Assembly (NCBI RefSeq): GCF_013170825.1
Contig: NZ_CP033365.1
Span: 1,872,001-1,936,000, forward strand
Direction: 5' to 3'
Source of the DNA: Mesorhizobium sp. NZP2298
GTDB taxonomy: Bacteria; Pseudomonadota; Alphaproteobacteria; Rhizobiales; Rhizobiaceae
Length of the DNA stretch: 64,000 nt
A model generated the notes under the pieces. The model made no database searches. It was given only the letters and a program-made list of their open reading frames with translations, and was not told where the DNA came from. The position numbers and the translations under genes are program-made. Shown one piece after another: positions 1 through 8,683 of the stretch; within the stretch, counting starts at the first letter, position 1; every line of letters begins with the position of its first letter.

Positions 1-235
1 CCGAGCGCTCGCGCTGGCCCTGGTTCTTGGCGGCAAGGTTGCGCTCGCCCAGCATCAAGGTCACCGCGCCCCAGCAGCGGATGCCATGCTCCTTCAGCAG
101 CGCCCGCGTCTCCTTGGTCTTGTACTGTTCGGGCTCGCCGGAAATCTCGATCGACTCATAGCCGAACTTCTTGATGCGCTTGAGGGTCGTCTCCAAGGGT
201 TCCGCGCGCATCCAGTTGTGCGTCGAAAGATGCAT
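1..235 (-). CDS. Sugar phosphate isomerase/epimerase, N-terminal fragment (runs off the window)
   Basis: Only the first 78 codons are inside the window; the gene continues beyond position 1. The protein begins MHLSTHNWMRAEPLETTLKR and carries the early part of an AP-endonuclease-2 type TIM barrel, with FGYESIEISGEP as the strand that usually follows the first helix. The ATG at 235 has a GGAAGG ribosome binding site about 8 nt upstream. The gene is divergent from the isomerase at 637, so the two probably share the 400-nt intergenic region. By family, such proteins interconvert or cleave sugar or keto-sugar substrates in the cytoplasm. The substrate cannot be read from this fragment. Moderately sure of the family, unsure of the role. 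Confidence 0.7.
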   Translation of the reverse strand, partial: MHLSTHNWMRAEPLETTLKRIKKFGYESIEISGEPEQYKTKETRALLKEHGIRCWGAVTLMLGERNLAAKNQGQRERS

Positions 236-505
236 GGTCTGTCCTTCCCAAATTCGTCCGTATGGTTTGCCTGCGACATGCATCGCCGAAAGGCGACGCA
301 AGGGTTCCTCCCCAAGGCACCCCCAGCCTTTTCCTGCAAACTGGTTCGACCAATTGGGCCTGAGGCGAGGTCTACAGCAAATTGCCTGGAACGGCAAGAA
401 CTGCGGAAGCGCAACTTTTTCTGCGAATTATTTCATTGATTGTATTGCGATATCTGCCGATATTTCGGGTGTGCCGACGGCTTTGAAGATGCATTGCGAG
501 GCTTG

Positions 506-532
506 ACCAAATTCCGCGATTTGGTAATACCA
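506..532. promoter_or_regulatory. Palindromic operator candidates in the divergent 236-636 intergenic region
   Basis: The 400-nt gap between the two divergent isomerase genes holds no convincing gene. It contains a perfect inverted repeat ACCAAAT-N6-ATTTGGT (506-525) that runs into TGGT-AAT-ACCA (522-532). The second has the TGGT-N3-ACCA form typical of FadR-type (GntR/FCD) operators. It lies about 100 nt upstream of the start at 637. The palindromes are seen directly; the regulator class is an inference. Confidence 0.4.
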
Positions 533-636
533 GAATGGCAGTGCCTGCAAAGCGCCCGATGCGAAAAGACCAAAATGGCTGGCCCTGCTTCCAATCGGCG
601 CTATGCTTGGTCGCGACAAGATGAGGGAGGATGCCG

Positions 637-1692
637 ATGCCGACGACAATGAAGGGCCCTGGGCTGTTTCTGGCGCAGTTCGCGGGTGATGCGGCGCCAT
701 TCAATTCACTGGCCTCGATCACCAAATGGGCCGCCGGTCTCGGCTATAAAGGCGTGCAGATCCCGACCTGGGACGGGCGCTTGTTCGACCTCAAGAAGGC
801 AGCTTCTTCCAAGACCTATTGCGACGAGGTCAAGGGCATCTGTGCCGATGCCGGAGTCGAGATCACCGAACTGTCGACGCATCTGCAGGGGCAGTTGGTG
901 GCGGTACATCCAGCCTATGATGCGCAGTTCGACGGCTTCGCGCCGGCCTCGGTCCACAACAATCCCAAGGCGCGGCAGAAATGGGCGGTCGAGCAGATGA
1001 AGTTCGGTGCCAAGGCATCGCGCAATCTCGGGCTGAATGCCTCCGTGTCGTTCACCGGCTCGCTGGCTTTCCCTTACCTCTATCCCTTCCCGCAGCGGCC
1101 GGCCGGACTGATCGAGGAGGCCTTTGGCGAACTCGGCAAACGCTGGAAGCCGATCCTCGATGTGTATGAGGACAATGGCGTCGATGTCGGCTACGAAATT
1201 CATCCCTCTGAGGACGTGTTCGACGGCGCCACCTTCGAGATGTTCCTCGATGCGGTCGGCGGCCACAAGCGCTGCAACATCAACTACGACCCGTCGCACT
1301 TCCTCTTGCAGCAGCTCAACTATCTCGAATTCATCGACATCTACCACGAGCGCATCAAGGCGTTCCACGTGAAGGACGCGGAGTTCAATCCGACCGGCCG
1401 GCAAGGCGTCTATTCCGGCTATCAGAGCTGGACCAACCGCGCCGGCCGCTTCCGCTCGCTTGGTGACGGACAGGTGGATTTCGGCGGCATCTTCTCCAAG
1501 CTGACGCAGTACAATTACGATTCCTGGGCGGTGCTGGAGTGGGAGTGCTGCCTGAAGCATCCGGAAGACGGCGCGGCCGAAGGCGCCCCTTTTATCCAGC
1601 ACCACATCATCCGCGTGACGGAAAAGGCATTCGACGACTTTGCCGGCGGCACCACCGACAAGAAGTTGCTGCGCGCGATGATGGGCATCTAG
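637..1692 (+). CDS. Sugar phosphate isomerase/epimerase (TIM barrel)
   Basis: This 351-residue protein has the AP-endonuclease-2 / xylose-isomerase-like TIM barrel. Visible metal-site landmarks are EIHPSEDV (about residue 185), NINYDPSHF (about 215), KAFHVKDAEF (about 240) and a late VLEWE (about 300). It is longer than the common 260-300 residues because of inserts near the middle. ATG codons occur at 631, 637 and 649; AGGGAGG at 624-630 touches the first but is ideally spaced for 637, so 637 is chosen. It is followed by a Gfo/Idh/MocA oxidoreductase and a second isomerase in the same direction, a combination common in rhizobial cyclitol and keto-sugar catabolism. The substrate is unknown. 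Confidence 0.8.
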   Translation: MPTTMKGPGLFLAQFAGDAAPFNSLASITKWAAGLGYKGVQIPTWDGRLFDLKKAASSKTYCDEVKGICADAGVEITELSTHLQGQLVAVHPAYDAQFDGFAPASVHNNPKARQKWAVEQMKFGAKASRNLGLNASVSFTGSLAFPYLYPFPQRPAGLIEEAFGELGKRWKPILDVYEDNGVDVGYEIHPSEDVFDGATFEMFLDAVGGHKRCNINYDPSHFLLQQLNYLEFIDIYHERIKAFHVKDAEFNPTGRQGVYSGYQSWTNRAGRFRSLGDGQVDFGGIFSKLTQYNYDSWAVLEWECCLKHPEDGAAEGAPFIQHHIIRVTEKAFDDFAGGTTDKKLLRAMMGI

Positions 1693-1696
1693 CGCT

Positions 1697-1825
1697 TGTC
1701 CCTCCCTCTCAAGGGGAGGGCGGCCCGAATGGCAGGCTGGGGCGGTTCATGCCGAGCTCCGCCTCTACGACCCACCAGATCCGCTGCGCGGATCGACCCC
1801 TCCTCGAGGAGAGGTAAAATAGCAC
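1697..1825. repeat. Small palindromic intergenic repeat
   Basis: The 146-nt gap between two co-directed genes holds a CCCTCCC...GGGAGGG hairpin near 1701-1724 and a second GC-rich segment ending in CTCCTCGAGGAGAGG just before the next ribosome binding site. This looks like the GC-rich palindromic filler common between rhizobial genes. A related hairpin (CCTCTCCCC/GGGGAGAGG) occurs at 37488-37513. Family membership is inferred from resemblance only. Confidence 0.35.
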
Positions 1826-1838
1826 GAGGGAGAGAAAC

Positions 1839-3026
1839 ATGGTCGGCGCATCGAAGTCGGAAACGGGAGGCGGCCCGATCCGCTACGGCATGGTCGGTGG
1901 CGGGCAAGGCGCCTTCATCGGCGCGGTGCACCGCATCGCGGCGCGCATGGACAATGATTTTGTGCTGGTTGCCGGCGCACTGTCGTCCGACCCGGCGCGG
2001 GCCAAGGCTTCGGCCGCCGAACTCGGCCTCGATCCGGACCGCAGCTACGCGTCCTACGCCGAGATGGCCAAGGCCGAGGCTAAGCGCCCAGACGGCATCG
2101 AGGCGGTGGCAATCGTCACGCCCAACAATGTGCATGTGCCGGCAGCCAAGGCCTTTCTCGAGGCTGGCATCCACGTGATCTGCGACAAGCCGCTAGCGAC
2201 GACGCTGGCCGAGGCGAAGAAGCTCGCCGCGGTCGTCGAGAAGACCGGCAAGGTGTTCGTGCTGACCCACAACTACACTGCCTATCCGATGGTGCGGCAG
2301 GCACGCGAAATGGTGGCAAAGGGCATGCTCGGCGACATCCGCATCGTGCAGTCGGAATATCCGCAGGACTGGCTGACCGAGGACCTCGCCGCCACCGGCC
2401 AGAAGCAGGCGTCGTGGCGCGGTGATCCGAAGCAGGCAGGCGCCGGTGGCGCGCTGGGCGACATCGGCACCCATGCCTACAATCTTGCCCGCTTCGTCTC
2501 CGGGCTCGAGCTGGATTCGCTGTCGGCCGATCTCGATGCCTTCGTGCCGGGGCGCCTGCTCGACGACAATGTCAACGTCATGCTGCGCTTCAAACCCGCC
2601 GGCAAGACGCATCCCGCCAAGGGCATGATCTGGGCGAGCCAGGTGGCGCCCGGACACGAAAACGGGCTGAAGCTGCGCATCTATGGTTCGAAGGGCGGGC
2701 TGGAATGGGTGCAGGCCGACCCGAACTATCTCTGGTACACGCCGTTCGGCCAGCCTAAGCAGTTGATCACGCGCAACGGCGCCGGCGCGCTGCCGGTGGC
2801 AGGCCGTGTCAGCCGCGTGCCGTCAGGCCATCCCGAGGGCTACCTCGAAGGCTTCGCCAATATCTATCAGGAGGCGGCACGCGCCATCCGCGCGGCGCGC
2901 CGCAAGGGTGGCAAGCCGGCAAAGGATGTCGTCTTCCCGACCATCCAGGATGGCGTCGAAGGCATGGCCTTTATCGAGGCCTGCGTGAAGTCGTCGAAGA
3001 AGAATGGAGCGTGGACCAAGCTCTGA
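1839..3026 (+). CDS. Gfo/Idh/MocA family NAD(P)-dependent oxidoreductase
   Basis: This 395-residue protein has the Gfo/Idh/MocA layout: an N-terminal Rossmann domain with a glycine-rich loop (GMVGGGQGAFIG, about residues 16-27), the family hallmark CDKPLA (about residue 113), then the alpha/beta C-terminal domain with GGALGDIGTHAYNLARF around residues 204-220, which includes the usual catalytic D-x-x-x-H pattern. Members oxidise or reduce sugar, inositol or keto-sugar hydroxyls. A GAGGGAG ribosome binding site sits before the ATG. It lies between two isomerase/epimerase genes, so it probably feeds a product to one of them. The substrate is unknown. Confidence 0.85.
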   Translation: MVGASKSETGGGPIRYGMVGGGQGAFIGAVHRIAARMDNDFVLVAGALSSDPARAKASAAELGLDPDRSYASYAEMAKAEAKRPDGIEAVAIVTPNNVHVPAAKAFLEAGIHVICDKPLATTLAEAKKLAAVVEKTGKVFVLTHNYTAYPMVRQAREMVAKGMLGDIRIVQSEYPQDWLTEDLAATGQKQASWRGDPKQAGAGGALGDIGTHAYNLARFVSGLELDSLSADLDAFVPGRLLDDNVNVMLRFKPAGKTHPAKGMIWASQVAPGHENGLKLRIYGSKGGLEWVQADPNYLWYTPFGQPKQLITRNGAGALPVAGRVSRVPSGHPEGYLEGFANIYQEAARAIRAARRKGGKPAKDVVFPTIQDGVEGMAFIEACVKSSKKNGAWTKL

Positions 3027-3059
3027 CCGGGATGCGGATCTTCAGGTGATGCCGGCCTG

Positions 3060-3170
3060 CAAATGACAGTTTCCTGCGCTTCCGGTGCCCGCGTACGAAA
3101 AGTACGCTCCGCTCCGGTTCTCGGAAACCACCATTTTGGGCTCGGACTGACTTGAAGGTCAACTCCCCGT
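3060..3170. repeat. Intergenic repeat-like element with a GTAC hairpin
   Basis: The 174-nt spacer between 3027 and 3200 contains a short hairpin (GCGTAC-GAAAA-GTACGC, about 3091-3107) inside a segment whose wording resembles a sequence I recall as recurrent downstream of Mesorhizobium genes. Read on the minus strand it stays open across the spacer, but there is no ribosome binding site, so no gene is called. Repeat status would have to be confirmed by counting copies in the genome. Confidence 0.3.
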
Positions 3171-3200
3171 AGGGGCCTAAAAAGGGGGGGAGGGGCGTCG

Positions 3201-4091
3201 ATGAAAATCGGCATGTGCATGTTCTTGTGGACGACCGCGGTGTCGAAGAAGCACGAACCACTGCTTCGCGACATCAAGGCCACCGGTTTCGACGGTGTCG
3301 AGATTCCGATCTTTGCCGGCATGCCCGACGACTACAGGAAGCTCGGCGAGCTGCTCGACCGCATCGGCTTGGAACGGACCGCGGTTTCGGCGATGGGCGA
3401 CCCCTCAATGAACCTGATCTCGGCCGACGCCGCGACCCGCAAGGCCGGTGTCGAATACATGAAATGGGCTGTCGATTGCGCCGATGCGCTTGGCGCAAGG
3501 ACGCTCAGCGGACCGCTGCATTCGACGCTCGGCGCCTTTTCAGGCTCCGGGCCGACGACCGCCGAGAAGAACCGTTCCGTCGCCTCGCAGCGCGCCATTG
3601 GCGACCACGCCGGCAAGCGCAACGTCACCATCGGGCTGGAGGCGCTGAACCGCTTTGAATGTTATCTTCTCAACACGATGGCTGACCTGTCGGAGCACGT
3701 CGATGCCATCGGCCGGCCGCACATCAAGGCGATGTACGACACCTTTCATGCCAACATCGAGGAGGCCGACCCGATCGGCGCCTATACGAAGCATCGCAGG
3801 AATGTCGTGCATATCCACATATCGGAAAATGATCGCGGCGTGCCGGGGCGCGGCAACATCCCGTGGAAAGAGACGTTCGCGGCGATCCGCAAGAGCGGCT
3901 ATGACGACTGGCTGACCATTGAGTCGTTTGGGCGTTCGCTGAAGGATTTGGCGGCGGCGACCAAGGTGTGGCGCGACTTCGCGGAGACGCCGGAAGCGGT
4001 TTATCGGGAGGGGTACAAGCATATCAAGAAGGGGTGGAAGAAAGCGGGCTCGGATGCCCTCGCCAGCCCTCCGGTTCCTCAGGAGAGCTAA
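3201..4091 (+). CDS. Sugar phosphate isomerase/epimerase (TIM barrel)
   Basis: This 296-residue TIM-barrel protein resembles the hydroxypyruvate isomerase / tagatose epimerase branch. Landmarks are GVEIPIF (about 33-39), a conserved glutamate in IGLEALNRFE (about 145), MYDTFHANIEE (about 178-188) with the DxxH pair, HIHISENDRG (about 204) and LTIESFG (about 240), which are the usual metal and substrate positions. A run GGGGGGAGGGG just upstream gives a strong ribosome binding site. Its stop codon overlaps the last 4 nt of the convergent phnE gene. It probably belongs with the oxidoreductase and isomerase upstream. The substrate is unknown. Confidence 0.8.
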   Translation: MKIGMCMFLWTTAVSKKHEPLLRDIKATGFDGVEIPIFAGMPDDYRKLGELLDRIGLERTAVSAMGDPSMNLISADAATRKAGVEYMKWAVDCADALGARTLSGPLHSTLGAFSGSGPTTAEKNRSVASQRAIGDHAGKRNVTIGLEALNRFECYLLNTMADLSEHVDAIGRPHIKAMYDTFHANIEEADPIGAYTKHRRNVVHIHISENDRGVPGRGNIPWKETFAAIRKSGYDDWLTIESFGRSLKDLAAATKVWRDFAETPEAVYREGYKHIKKGWKKAGSDALASPPVPQES

Positions 4092-5638
4092 GTGGCTTGC
4101 GGCAAGCGGACTGGGGTCGGCCCGGGCGGTCCATCAGTCCTGTCATCGGCAATGCCTATCAGTTTGCGGCGGAGATAGTTGGACATGTTGTCGAAGACGA
4201 AAACGACGACCAGGATCAGCAGAACCATATAGAATACGTTGGCCCAATTGGTGTTGGTGCGCATGGCCTCCCACAGCTTCAGGCCGATGCCGCCGGCGCC
4301 GACGGCCCCTATGATTGTCGCCGAGCGCGTATTCGATTCCCAGAAATAGAGGGATTGGCTGAGGAATACCGGCAGGACCTGTGGCAGTACGCCGTATCTC
4401 TGCACCATTGCCGGTGTGGCTCCCACGGAGCGGACTCCCTCGCGCTGCTTGTCATCGATGTTTTCCAGCGCTTCCGAATAGAGTTTGCCCAAAGTGCCGG
4501 TATCGGTGAAGAAAATCGCCGACATCCCGGCCAATGGCCCCGGCCCGAAACCGCGCGTGAAGAACAGTGCCCAAATCAGCATGTCGACCGAGCGCTGGAA
4601 ATCGAAAAAGCGCTTGGTCGTCTGGTTGGCTATCCGACTCGGCGTGATGTTGCGGGCAGCCAGGAAGGCGAGTGGAAAGGCCACAACGGAGGCCAGCACC
4701 GTGCCGACAAAAGCCATGACGATTGTCTGCAGCAATTTCAGCCACACGTCGCCATGCTGCCATTCGGCGTTGTTAAGAATGTTGTCCCACGCAAGTGCTG
4801 CGTTTGATCGCGTCGGGTCGATGCGTGGTTCGAAGAGGATCAGCGAGGCCGCATCGCCGAACGATTTCCCCCAGAAGGGCGAATTGGTGTCGAATACAAA
4901 ATTCGCCCAGCCCAGGAAACGTCGCCAGGCGATGACTTCGTCACTTTGTATTTCTGCGCGGCCAAAGAAGCTGAACGAGACATAGGCTGTCGAGCCGGGC
5001 TTGCGCTGTTCGATCCAGTCAGGCAGCGGCGTTCGCGGCGTGACGGACTTGTCCCTGGCGATATCAAAGACGACATTTTCGGTGCCGCGTGTCACTGTGA
5101 CGAGTTTTGGCGTGATGACGATCCGGGCATTGCCGAAGACAACATCGGCCACAACGACGGCTTCCTTGCGGACCGCCTCGGGCGCGGTCGGAAGCGGTTC
5201 AGGCAAGGTTTCTGGCTTGCCGGCAGCCGCAGCGCTGGGCGCCATGAACGAATCGTGTGACGACTTGTCGGATGTTACAGCCGGTGCAGGTTTCTTTGCA
5301 TCCGGGCGCTGTTCGATCACCGCCGTTTGTTTGACCACCCAGTCGGGATTGGGATTGGATCCCAGTTTGGAGAAACGGGAGTAGTTGATCTCCAGATAAT
5401 CGTCCTTGAATTCGATGTCCGGGCGAATTTCGTAGGATACCCAGTCCGCGAGATAGGCGCTGGCGAGGTTCCAGTTCGCCTTTTCAAGAACGATTCCGAT
5501 CGAGAAGAACCACCAGCAATAGAAAGTGTAGAAAACGCACAGGAGGATGCCGAGGGGGGTGGCATAGCGTCTCCATGCCGATCGCCGAAACGCGTCCGGA
5601 TGGCGGGCAACAACGTCGTTGACGGCAGCGGCGTCCAT
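4088..5638 (-). CDS. phnE: Phosphonate ABC transporter permease PhnE, second copy, with a large extracytoplasmic insert
   Basis: This 516-residue inner-membrane protein is the last gene of phnC-phnD-phnE-phnE. The C-terminal half (about 290-495) is a normal binding-protein-dependent permease domain with an EAA-type loop (EGVRSVGATPAMVQRYGVLP). The N-terminal half is unusual: one transmembrane segment (about 28-50) is followed by roughly 220 residues with a Pro/Ala-rich linker, predicted to lie outside the cytoplasm. Typical PhnE is about 260-320 residues. An ATG 45 nt upstream would overlap the preceding phnE; the start at 5638 has GGAGAG at good spacing and is preferred. It probably forms a heterodimer with the first PhnE. 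Confidence 0.88.
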   Translation of the reverse strand: MDAAAVNDVVARHPDAFRRSAWRRYATPLGILLCVFYTFYCWWFFSIGIVLEKANWNLASAYLADWVSYEIRPDIEFKDDYLEINYSRFSKLGSNPNPDWVVKQTAVIEQRPDAKKPAPAVTSDKSSHDSFMAPSAAAAGKPETLPEPLPTAPEAVRKEAVVVADVVFGNARIVITPKLVTVTRGTENVVFDIARDKSVTPRTPLPDWIEQRKPGSTAYVSFSFFGRAEIQSDEVIAWRRFLGWANFVFDTNSPFWGKSFGDAASLILFEPRIDPTRSNAALAWDNILNNAEWQHGDVWLKLLQTIVMAFVGTVLASVVAFPLAFLAARNITPSRIANQTTKRFFDFQRSVDMLIWALFFTRGFGPGPLAGMSAIFFTDTGTLGKLYSEALENIDDKQREGVRSVGATPAMVQRYGVLPQVLPVFLSQSLYFWESNTRSATIIGAVGAGGIGLKLWEAMRTNTNWANVFYMVLLILVVVFVFDNMSNYLRRKLIGIADDRTDGPPGPTPVRLPQAT

Positions 5639-5642
5639 TGCG

Positions 5643-6617
5643 CTACTCTCCGCGCCCGTATGCGAAGGCCTGTTTCCCGACAAGGCGGCGTCTCAGCCAT
5701 GCCGAAAACTGGTCGACGGCGACAATCGTGCAGAACAGTAGAAAGACGATGGCGATGGTCTTGGCCTCATGGCCCCGGCTGATCGAAAGACGCAGGGATT
5801 CCCCGATGCCGCCAGCGCCGACGGCGCCAAGAATGGTCGAAGCGCGCACATTGATCTCGAAGCGAAGCAGAAAGTAGCTCATGAAGTTGGGCAGCACTTG
5901 TGGCACGATGCCAAACCATACTCGTTCGACCCAGTTGGCGCCGACAGCCCGCAGCCCTTCGTCGGGCCGCATGTCGGCGTTTTCGACGACTTCAAAGAAC
6001 ATTTTTCCGAGTGCGCCGACGGTATGGATACTGACGGCCATGATCGCGGGAATTGGTCCAAGCGAGAAGATGGCCAGGAAGAAGCCGGCGATGACGATTT
6101 CGGGGAAGGCGCGGACAATTTCCAGGAAGCGGCGGGAGGTAAAGCGCAGCCAGCGACTAGCGGTGATATTGCGCGCGGCGAAGAAGCAGAGGAGGAAACC
6201 GAAAGTGGAGCCGACCAGCGTTGAAAAAAGCGCAATGTTCAACGTCTCGACCATCCGGTAGAAATATTCCGGGATGTAAACGCCCTGGGACAGATAAATC
6301 CGGCCTTCCGGATAATCGAATTTCAGGCTGCCATCGTCATAGGGCGACGGCAGGTCGAACAGGGCGCGTACGGGGTCAAACCAGTCACGCGGTTTCATGT
6401 CGATGAAAAAGTCGGCGATGTGGGGCAGGCGATCGAAGAACTTCCCGGCATTGGTTTCGTTGGCAAACCAGAGCGAGCCGGAGAGTGCGATAAGCAGGAA
6501 AAGCAATCCTCCAGCAGTGTAGAGGCGCCGACGTGCGGCGAGGTCACGCCAGTGTTGTTCAACCAGGGCTCCCCCCGGCGAAAGCGCTGGCGCACGCTGG
6601 ACGTCGGTCGCGCTCAT
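5643..6617 (-). CDS. phnE: Phosphonate ABC transporter permease PhnE, first copy
   Basis: This 324-residue inner-membrane protein has an N-terminal transmembrane segment (about 32-52), a short periplasmic stretch and a permease domain (about 120-315). The EAA loop reads PDEGLRAVGANWVERVWFG and the C-terminal segment contains ASTILGAVGAGGIGESLR, typical of PhnE. It is separated by 4 nt from the second phnE and by about 70 nt from phnD, a gap that holds a strong hairpin. An ATG 45 nt upstream is possible, but the MSATDV start gives the usual family length. It takes up phosphonates with PhnC and PhnD. Confidence 0.88.
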   Translation of the reverse strand: MSATDVQRAPALSPGGALVEQHWRDLAARRRLYTAGGLLFLLIALSGSLWFANETNAGKFFDRLPHIADFFIDMKPRDWFDPVRALFDLPSPYDDGSLKFDYPEGRIYLSQGVYIPEYFYRMVETLNIALFSTLVGSTFGFLLCFFAARNITASRWLRFTSRRFLEIVRAFPEIVIAGFFLAIFSLGPIPAIMAVSIHTVGALGKMFFEVVENADMRPDEGLRAVGANWVERVWFGIVPQVLPNFMSYFLLRFEINVRASTILGAVGAGGIGESLRLSISRGHEAKTIAIVFLLFCTIVAVDQFSAWLRRRLVGKQAFAYGRGE

Positions 6618-6644
6618 CGATGGTTTTCCAGTCTCTTGATGCGG

Positions 6645-6678
6645 CGACGCCGCCGCAGGCACAGCCCCGGCGGCGTCG
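6645..6678 (-). terminator. Intercistronic hairpin between phnD and phnE
   Basis: Perfect 10-bp arms CGACGCCGCC / GGCGGCGTCG enclose a 14-nt loop, between the phnD stop and the phnE start. There is no U-run, so it is more likely an mRNA-stabilising or attenuating hairpin that favours the binding-protein message than a full terminator. Similar hairpins follow the other two binding-protein genes of the window. Confidence 0.5.
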
Positions 6679-6689
6679 TGACGTTCGGT

Positions 6690-7598
6690 TTACGAGCCGA
6701 TCTTCGCCTTGCGAGCGTCGATGATCGCCTGATAGAATTCCGGAGTGACCGGCGCAAAACCCTTGAAATCACCGCCTTCGACAGCCGAGAAGCACGCCGG
6801 ATCGGATTGCGGCAGATTGGTCACGAAATCGGTGATCTTCTGCTTGACGCCGGCATCGAGCGCCGTGCGCACGACCAGCGGACCGTTCGGGATCAGCGGC
6901 GACTGCCACAATTCCACGAGGTCATCCATCTTGAGGACACCCTTCTCGACCATCTTGCGCAGGTTACCCGAGCTGTAGCCGTCCTTGAAGTCACCGACGC
7001 CCGAGGCCCAGGTGGTGCCAGCGTCGAAGGTGCCCTTCAACACTTCAAGCACAAGCTGCTCATGGCCGCCGCCGAAGCCGGTCGAGGCGAAATAGCTCTT
7101 GACATCCATGCCGATGTCTTTGGGCAGCGCCGTCACTGGGATCAGATAACCCGATGTCGAATCCGGATCGGCGAAACCGAGCTTCTTGCCCTTCATGTCG
7201 GCAAGCGTCTTGATGCCGGAATCCGCGCGGGCAACCATGACCGAGTGGTAGCCCATGGAACCGTCGGTCTGGACCGTGGTCAGGATCGGCTGAACCGCGT
7301 CCTTGTTCTCAAGATAAATCTTGGCGTAGCCGGAAGCGCCGAGTTCGGCGTAGTCGAGCGTGCCGCCGAGCAGGCCCTGGATAACGCCGTCATAGTCGGC
7401 GGCAGGAAACAGCGAAACCTTCTCCACGCCGAGGACTTCCTTGATGTGATCGGCGAAGCACTGGTAGTTGCGCAGACGGTCGGCTTCGTTCTCGCCGCCC
7501 AGAATGCCGATGCGGAATTCCTTGATGTCCTGTGCCTGGGCTGCGCCGATCGCCATGGCCATGACGGAAACGGCACCGAAAAGAATTTTTCTAAACAT
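6690..7598 (-). CDS. phnD: Phosphonate ABC transporter substrate-binding protein PhnD
   Basis: This 302-residue protein starts with a clear Sec signal peptide (about 1-22, ending GAAQAQ) and continues with a PhnD-type periplasmic binding domain. Landmarks are FRIGILGGENEADRL (about 27-41), the phosphonate-loop segment LGASGYAKIY (about 88-97) and GKKLGFADPDSTSGYLIP (about 138-155), the last shared by phosphonate/phosphite binding proteins. AGGAGAG stands before the ATG. It sits between phnC and the two phnE genes. It captures alkylphosphonates in the periplasm; the exact ligand (for example 2-aminoethylphosphonate, phosphite or methylphosphonate) is not readable. Confidence 0.93.
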   Translation of the reverse strand: MFRKILFGAVSVMAMAIGAAQAQDIKEFRIGILGGENEADRLRNYQCFADHIKEVLGVEKVSLFPAADYDGVIQGLLGGTLDYAELGASGYAKIYLENKDAVQPILTTVQTDGSMGYHSVMVARADSGIKTLADMKGKKLGFADPDSTSGYLIPVTALPKDIGMDVKSYFASTGFGGGHEQLVLEVLKGTFDAGTTWASGVGDFKDGYSSGNLRKMVEKGVLKMDDLVELWQSPLIPNGPLVVRTALDAGVKQKITDFVTNLPQSDPACFSAVEGGDFKGFAPVTPEFYQAIIDARKAKIGS

Positions 7599-7689
7599 CT
7601 GGCGTCTCTCCTGTTGATCCCGGCGTTGCGCCGGCTGCGTGAAGATGTCGGTTGATGCCCTTGACGCGGGCTGGCGATCCCGCCTGCTC

Positions 7690-8553
7690 TCAGTATCCCG
7701 GAAACGCGGGTTCGAGCGGTCCGGCGGATACGGTGATCTTCGGCTTGAGTTGCATCGGGATGCTGGTCGAGGTGAGAGTCTCGGATATCTCGGCACCGTC
7801 GCCGTTCGCTCCGTAGACGGTCCGCACGGCGTCGCGCGTTAGGTCTTCGGGCGAGCCGTCGAACACGACCTTGCCGGCGGCCATGCCGATGATGCGGCTG
7901 CAATAGGTACGGGCGGTGTCCAGCGTATGGAGGTTGGTCACGACGGTGATGCCTTCACGCAGATTGATGTCCTGCAGCGAGTCCATCACCACCTTGGCGT
8001 TGAGCGGATCGAGCGAGGCAATCGGCTCGTCGGCAAGGATCACCTTCGGCTGCTGCATCATGGCTCGGGCGATTGCCACGCGTTGCTGCTGGCCGCCAGA
8101 GAGGGTGCCGGCCGGCTGCAGCGCCGTGCGAGCGATGTCGAGACGCTCGAGCGCGACTATCGCCTCGGCGCGTTCCTCCCTAGAGAAGACGCCGAGCAGG
8201 TTCATGATCGTCGAACGATGGTTCAGCCGGCCAAGCAGCACGTTGGTCAGCACATCGAGGCGCGGCACGAGGTTGAACTGCTGGAAGATCATGGCGCAGT
8301 CGCGCTGCCAGCGCCGCAGCGGCGAGCCGCGCAGCTGGGAGACCTCGGTGCCGTCAAAAAAAATCGACCCCTGGCTGGGGTCGACGAGACGGTTGATCAT
8401 GCGGAGAAGGGTCGATTTGCCAGCGCCCGAACGGCCGATGACGCCGACCATCTGACCCTGCGGGATCGAGATGTTGACGTCGCTGACGGCGGTGTTCTTG
8501 CCAAATCGTCGGCTGACACCGCGGATTTCGAGCGTGGCAGAGCTTGCTGACAT
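7690..8553 (-). CDS. phnC: Phosphonate ABC transporter ATP-binding protein PhnC
   Basis: This 287-residue ATPase shows Walker [10 protein letters not shown] (about 38-46), Q-loop IFQQFN, signature [14 protein letters not shown] (about 150), Walker B VILADEP and the switch histidine in TNLHTLDTA. It is the first gene of phnCDEE. The start MSASSAT at 8553 gives a normal PhnC length; an ATG 39 nt upstream is also possible and is preceded by TAGGCGA. A gap of about 130 nt separates it from the upstream 2H-family gene, so it may have its own promoter in addition to read-through from the C-P lyase genes. Confidence 0.93.
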   Translation of the reverse strand: MSASSATLEIRGVSRRFGKNTAVSDVNISIPQGQMVGVIGRSGAGKSTLLRMINRLVDPSQGSIFFDGTEVSQLRGSPLRRWQRDCAMIFQQFNLVPRLDVLTNVLLGRLNHRSTIMNLLGVFSREERAEAIVALERLDIARTALQPAGTLSGGQQQRVAIARAMMQQPKVILADEPIASLDPLNAKVVMDSLQDINLREGITVVTNLHTLDTARTYCSRIIGMAAGKVVFDGSPEDLTRDAVRTVYGANGDGAEISETLTSTSIPMQLKPKITVSAGPLEPAFPGY

Positions 8554-8683
8554 GGGCTGGTTCCAGTCCGGTCCATATTGATCGTCAGGCATTCGCCTAA
8601 CGCAGCCACATGAACCTGCCGTGTCGCCAGCATGTCAGTTTTGTTACGCTACACAGGCTTGGCGACCGGCGACTTGCGGACAA

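Noticed and set aside
706..1605. Long open frame on the minus strand opposite the first isomerase gene
   Set aside because: It is a mirror frame of a high-GC gene, with no ribosome binding site and no recognisable motif; the plus-strand gene has clear family features.
8617..8640. Pho box upstream of phnC
   Set aside because: One half reads CTGACAT (6 of 7), but the partner half at the proper spacing matches only about 3 of 7.
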